Shown here: positions 5,991 to 7,769 of the stretch, one piece after another
Position numbering within the stretch: the stretch's first letter is position 1
Layout: each line of letters opens with the position of its first letter
Origin: Desulfobacteraceae bacterium
GTDB lineage: Bacteria; Desulfobacterota; Desulfobacteria; Desulfobacterales; SURF-7
NCBI GenBank assembly: GCA_030618925.1
Contig: JAUXCK010000115.1
Span: forward strand, 1-7,769
DNA: 7,769 nucleotides
Direction of reading: 5' to 3'
Translations under genes and position numbers: made by a program
The notes under the pieces: generated by a model
The model's input: the letters and a program-made list of their open reading frames with translations, nothing else
The model's database searches: none
Told to the model about the DNA's origin: nothing

Positions 5991-7454
5991 ATGAAAAGCA
6001 GTTCATATCAGGTACTCAGCAAGACGGAAATCGAGCTGATTCATCAGCACAGCCTCGAAATTCTGGATGAGGTGGGGATCCGGGTAGAAGTCCAAAAAAT
6101 GAGACACATGCTTCAGGATCTGGGATGCCGTGTGGATGATGCAACCAAGGTTGTTAAATTTCCATCCAATATCGTGGAAGGCTATTTAAAAAAGGCGCCC
6201 CGTGAATTTACCCTGTGCGGGGCTGATCCGGAAAAACAATGGATCATAAACCCGGACACCCGGGTTTACGGGGGTCTTGGCACGGCCATCAACATGATTG
6301 ATCTCTGGAGTGGAGAGTACCGGCAGGCCACTTTAAAGGATCAGGTCGATCACCTGGTCCTTTTTGATCACCTTGATAATATCGTCTCCAATCAGATGGA
6401 TATCTGGCCTCATGACATCCCCATGCAAAGCATTCACGTTGAAGGCATCCGCAGCTGGGCAAAGAACTGCACAAAATCCTTTGGAATGGGAGCCTACGGA
6501 GTGATGGCCACCACTGATATGATGGAGATGACATCACTGGTCATGGGCGGCAGTGAACAGATCCAAAACAAACACCCGTTTATCACCATCGTCAGCATTC
6601 ACAGCCCACTTGCGACTGCCCATATCCAGCTGGAAGGCCTGATGATTCTTGCCGAATACGGTCAACCGGCGCTCATGTCTCCTGAGGCAATGGCCGGCAC
6701 TACCGCACCGGTAACCCTGGCCGGGCTGCTGGTCCAACATAACGCGGAAATCATTGCCCATATTGTGATGGCCCAGGTGGTTAACGCAGGAACACCCGTC
6801 ATGTACGGCACAGTTTCAACCATCGCGGAGATGAGGAGGGGAACGGTTGCCCTGGGTTCAGTGGAAACCGGGATAATCACTGCTGCCTCTGCCCAGCTTG
6901 CGCATTTTTATGACATCCCGTGCCGGGCTGTTGCCGGAGCCACAGAAGCAAAAACCATGGATATCCAGTGCGGGATTGAAAGGCAACAGTCCATGATACA
7001 GGCCGCTCTGGGCGGCGCAAACTATATTACCTGCGTCGGCACCATAGAGTCGACCCTGGCAGGTGCCCATGAACTGGCGGTGATTGACAATGAAATCATC
7101 GGAATGGTCGAGCGTATGGCAAGGGGGATCGAGGTGAACGACACGAGTCTGGCCCTTGACGTGATCAAGAGGGTCGGCCCTGCCGGAAATTACCTGATGG
7201 AAGAACATACCCAGATGAATTTTAGGCGGGAGCACTTTATTCCAAAAATTTCAAACCGTGACGCCCGTGAAATATGGAAAAAAAACGGCAGTAAAGAGAT
7301 GCTGGAAAACGCCAGGGAGGAAGCAAAGCGTATCCTGGCCAGGCATGAGCCCAAACAACTCGATCCCGCATTAGACAAGGAAATAGATGATTTTGTTGAT
7401 AGGGTGTTAAACCGAACCATTGAGGATTTCGAAGCAGCTGAATGGGAATCCTGA
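5991..7454 (+). CDS. MttB-family corrinoid methyltransferase, non-pyrrolysine
   Basis: The 487-residue product belongs to the trimethylamine methyltransferase (MttB) family, TIM-barrel enzymes that move a methyl group from a substrate to the Co(I) corrinoid of a partner protein. Family marks are the N-terminal helix LSKTEIELIHQHSLEILDEVGI, the motif MAGTTAPVTLAG (234-245) and GATEAKTMDIQCGIE (316-330), the counterpart of the usual STDAKxPDxQAGYE. True MttB reads an in-frame TAG as pyrrolysine; this frame runs full length to TGA with no TAG, placing it with the non-pyrrolysine homologues. Characterised ones (MtgB, MtpB, MtcB) demethylate glycine betaine, proline betaine and carnitine. The length is normal (about 475-495). 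The TMDIQCG segment differs from the usual PDxQAG, so the substrate may differ. The corrinoid-protein gene follows after 35 bp and surely forms a pair with it. Confidence 0.92.
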   Translation: MKSSSYQVLSKTEIELIHQHSLEILDEVGIRVEVQKMRHMLQDLGCRVDDATKVVKFPSNIVEGYLKKAPREFTLCGADPEKQWIINPDTRVYGGLGTAINMIDLWSGEYRQATLKDQVDHLVLFDHLDNIVSNQMDIWPHDIPMQSIHVEGIRSWAKNCTKSFGMGAYGVMATTDMMEMTSLVMGGSEQIQNKHPFITIVSIHSPLATAHIQLEGLMILAEYGQPALMSPEAMAGTTAPVTLAGLLVQHNAEIIAHIVMAQVVNAGTPVMYGTVSTIAEMRRGTVALGSVETGIITAASAQLAHFYDIPCRAVAGATEAKTMDIQCGIERQQSMIQAALGGANYITCVGTIESTLAGAHELAVIDNEIIGMVERMARGIEVNDTSLALDVIKRVGPAGNYLMEEHTQMNFRREHFIPKISNRDAREIWKKNGSKEMLENAREEAKRILARHEPKQLDPALDKEIDDFVDRVLNRTIEDFEAAEWES

Positions 7455-7489
7455 TTGTCGAAATTCATCTGCCATGAAAAGGAGGCGCC

Positions 7490-7769
7490 ATGTCACAGCA
7501 AACCATTGAGGCATTGAAAAACGCGGTAGTGAAAATGCAGTTCAACGATACAGGTTCTCTTACTGAAAAATGTGTGGATACCGGCATATCTGCAGCAGAT
7601 ATTTTAAACAATGCCCTGCTGCCGGCCCTTGATATCGTGGGCGGCCTGTTCAAGGACGGGGATTATTTCCTCCCTGATGTGCTCATGTCTGTTAAGGCAT
7701 ATAATATGGCTTTTCAACTGATCGAAGAAGATCTTAGGGCCGGTGCGTATGAAGCAAGAGGAAAAATCC
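7490..7769 (+). CDS. MttC/MtbC-type corrinoid protein, N-terminal part
   Basis: The gene is cut by the window end; 93 codons are visible. The product is the four-helix cap domain (B12-binding-2) of a methyltransferase corrinoid protein, which shuttles the methyl group between the substrate methyltransferase and the second methyltransferase. The support is the run LLPALDIVGGLFKDGDYFLP (43-62) followed by DVLMS, the family signature that closes over the cobamide. The cobalt-ligating D-x-H-x-x-G motif expected near residue 105 lies beyond the edge and cannot be checked. AAGGAGG 4 nt before the ATG supports this start. It lies 35 bp after the MttB-family gene with no terminator between, so the two should be co-transcribed. 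Confidence 0.9.
   Translation, partial: MSQQTIEALKNAVVKMQFNDTGSLTEKCVDTGISAADILNNALLPALDIVGGLFKDGDYFLPDVLMSVKAYNMAFQLIEEDLRAGAYEARGKI

Noticed and set aside
6858..7235. Minus-strand open frame of 125 codons inside the MttB-family gene
   Set aside because: It is the mirror of a secure conserved coding region, with no ribosome site or recognisable domain.
5991..7454. Pyrrolysine-encoding mttB
   Set aside because: There is no in-frame TAG anywhere in the frame.
1..7769. CRISPR array, tRNA or rRNA gene, complete insertion sequence
   Set aside because: No regularly spaced repeats, no tRNA-like cloverleaf and no transposase were seen on either strand.

Overview
The window looks like part of a chromosome from an anaerobic, corrinoid-using bacterium. 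The Desulfobacterota (Desulfobacterales-type sulfate reducers) are the most likely source. This is inferred from a TRAP transporter, a DUF3786 protein, a UroD/MtaA-like protein and a non-pyrrolysine MttB-family methyltransferase with its corrinoid protein lying close together. No rRNA, tRNA, transposase or CRISPR array is visible.

Layout. (1) Positions 1-2216, plus strand: a tripartite TRAP carboxylate transporter, made of the 3' end of dctP, then dctQ, then dctM (dctQ and dctM overlap by 4 nt). (2) 2219-3028, minus strand: a DUF3786 protein with an N-terminal Cys4 iron-sulfur motif, convergent with dctM and only 2 bp from it. (3) 3029-3290: a divergent intergenic region with a near-consensus sigma70 promoter on the plus strand. 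(4) 3291-4277, plus: a UroD/MtaA-fold protein. (5) 4278-4586: a 309-bp gene-free stretch with three inverted repeats and a possible promoter. (6) 4587-5810, plus: a Cys/Met-metabolism PLP enzyme with a TTG start behind a perfect Shine-Dalgarno. (7) 5811-5990: a gap holding a second copy of the hairpin found upstream of the PLP gene. (8) 5991-7454, plus: an MttB-family methyltransferase without pyrrolysine. (9) 7490 to the end: the N-terminal part of an MttC/MtbC-type corrinoid protein, cut by the window edge.

How the genes may work together. The MttB-like protein and the corrinoid protein form a classic substrate:corrinoid methyltransferase pair. The UroD-like protein has the fold of the second methyltransferase that empties the methyl-corrinoid. 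The DUF3786 protein carries a cysteine pattern like that of corrinoid iron-sulfur proteins. The TRAP system could import the substrate. The unusual member is the PLP enzyme, which belongs to the methionine gamma-lyase / cystathionine gamma-synthase fold family but departs from the consensus at several active-site motifs. A plausible but untested reading is a demethylation pathway for a methylated nitrogen or sulfur compound that couples corrinoid methyl transfer to PLP-dependent beta- or gamma-elimination or replacement.
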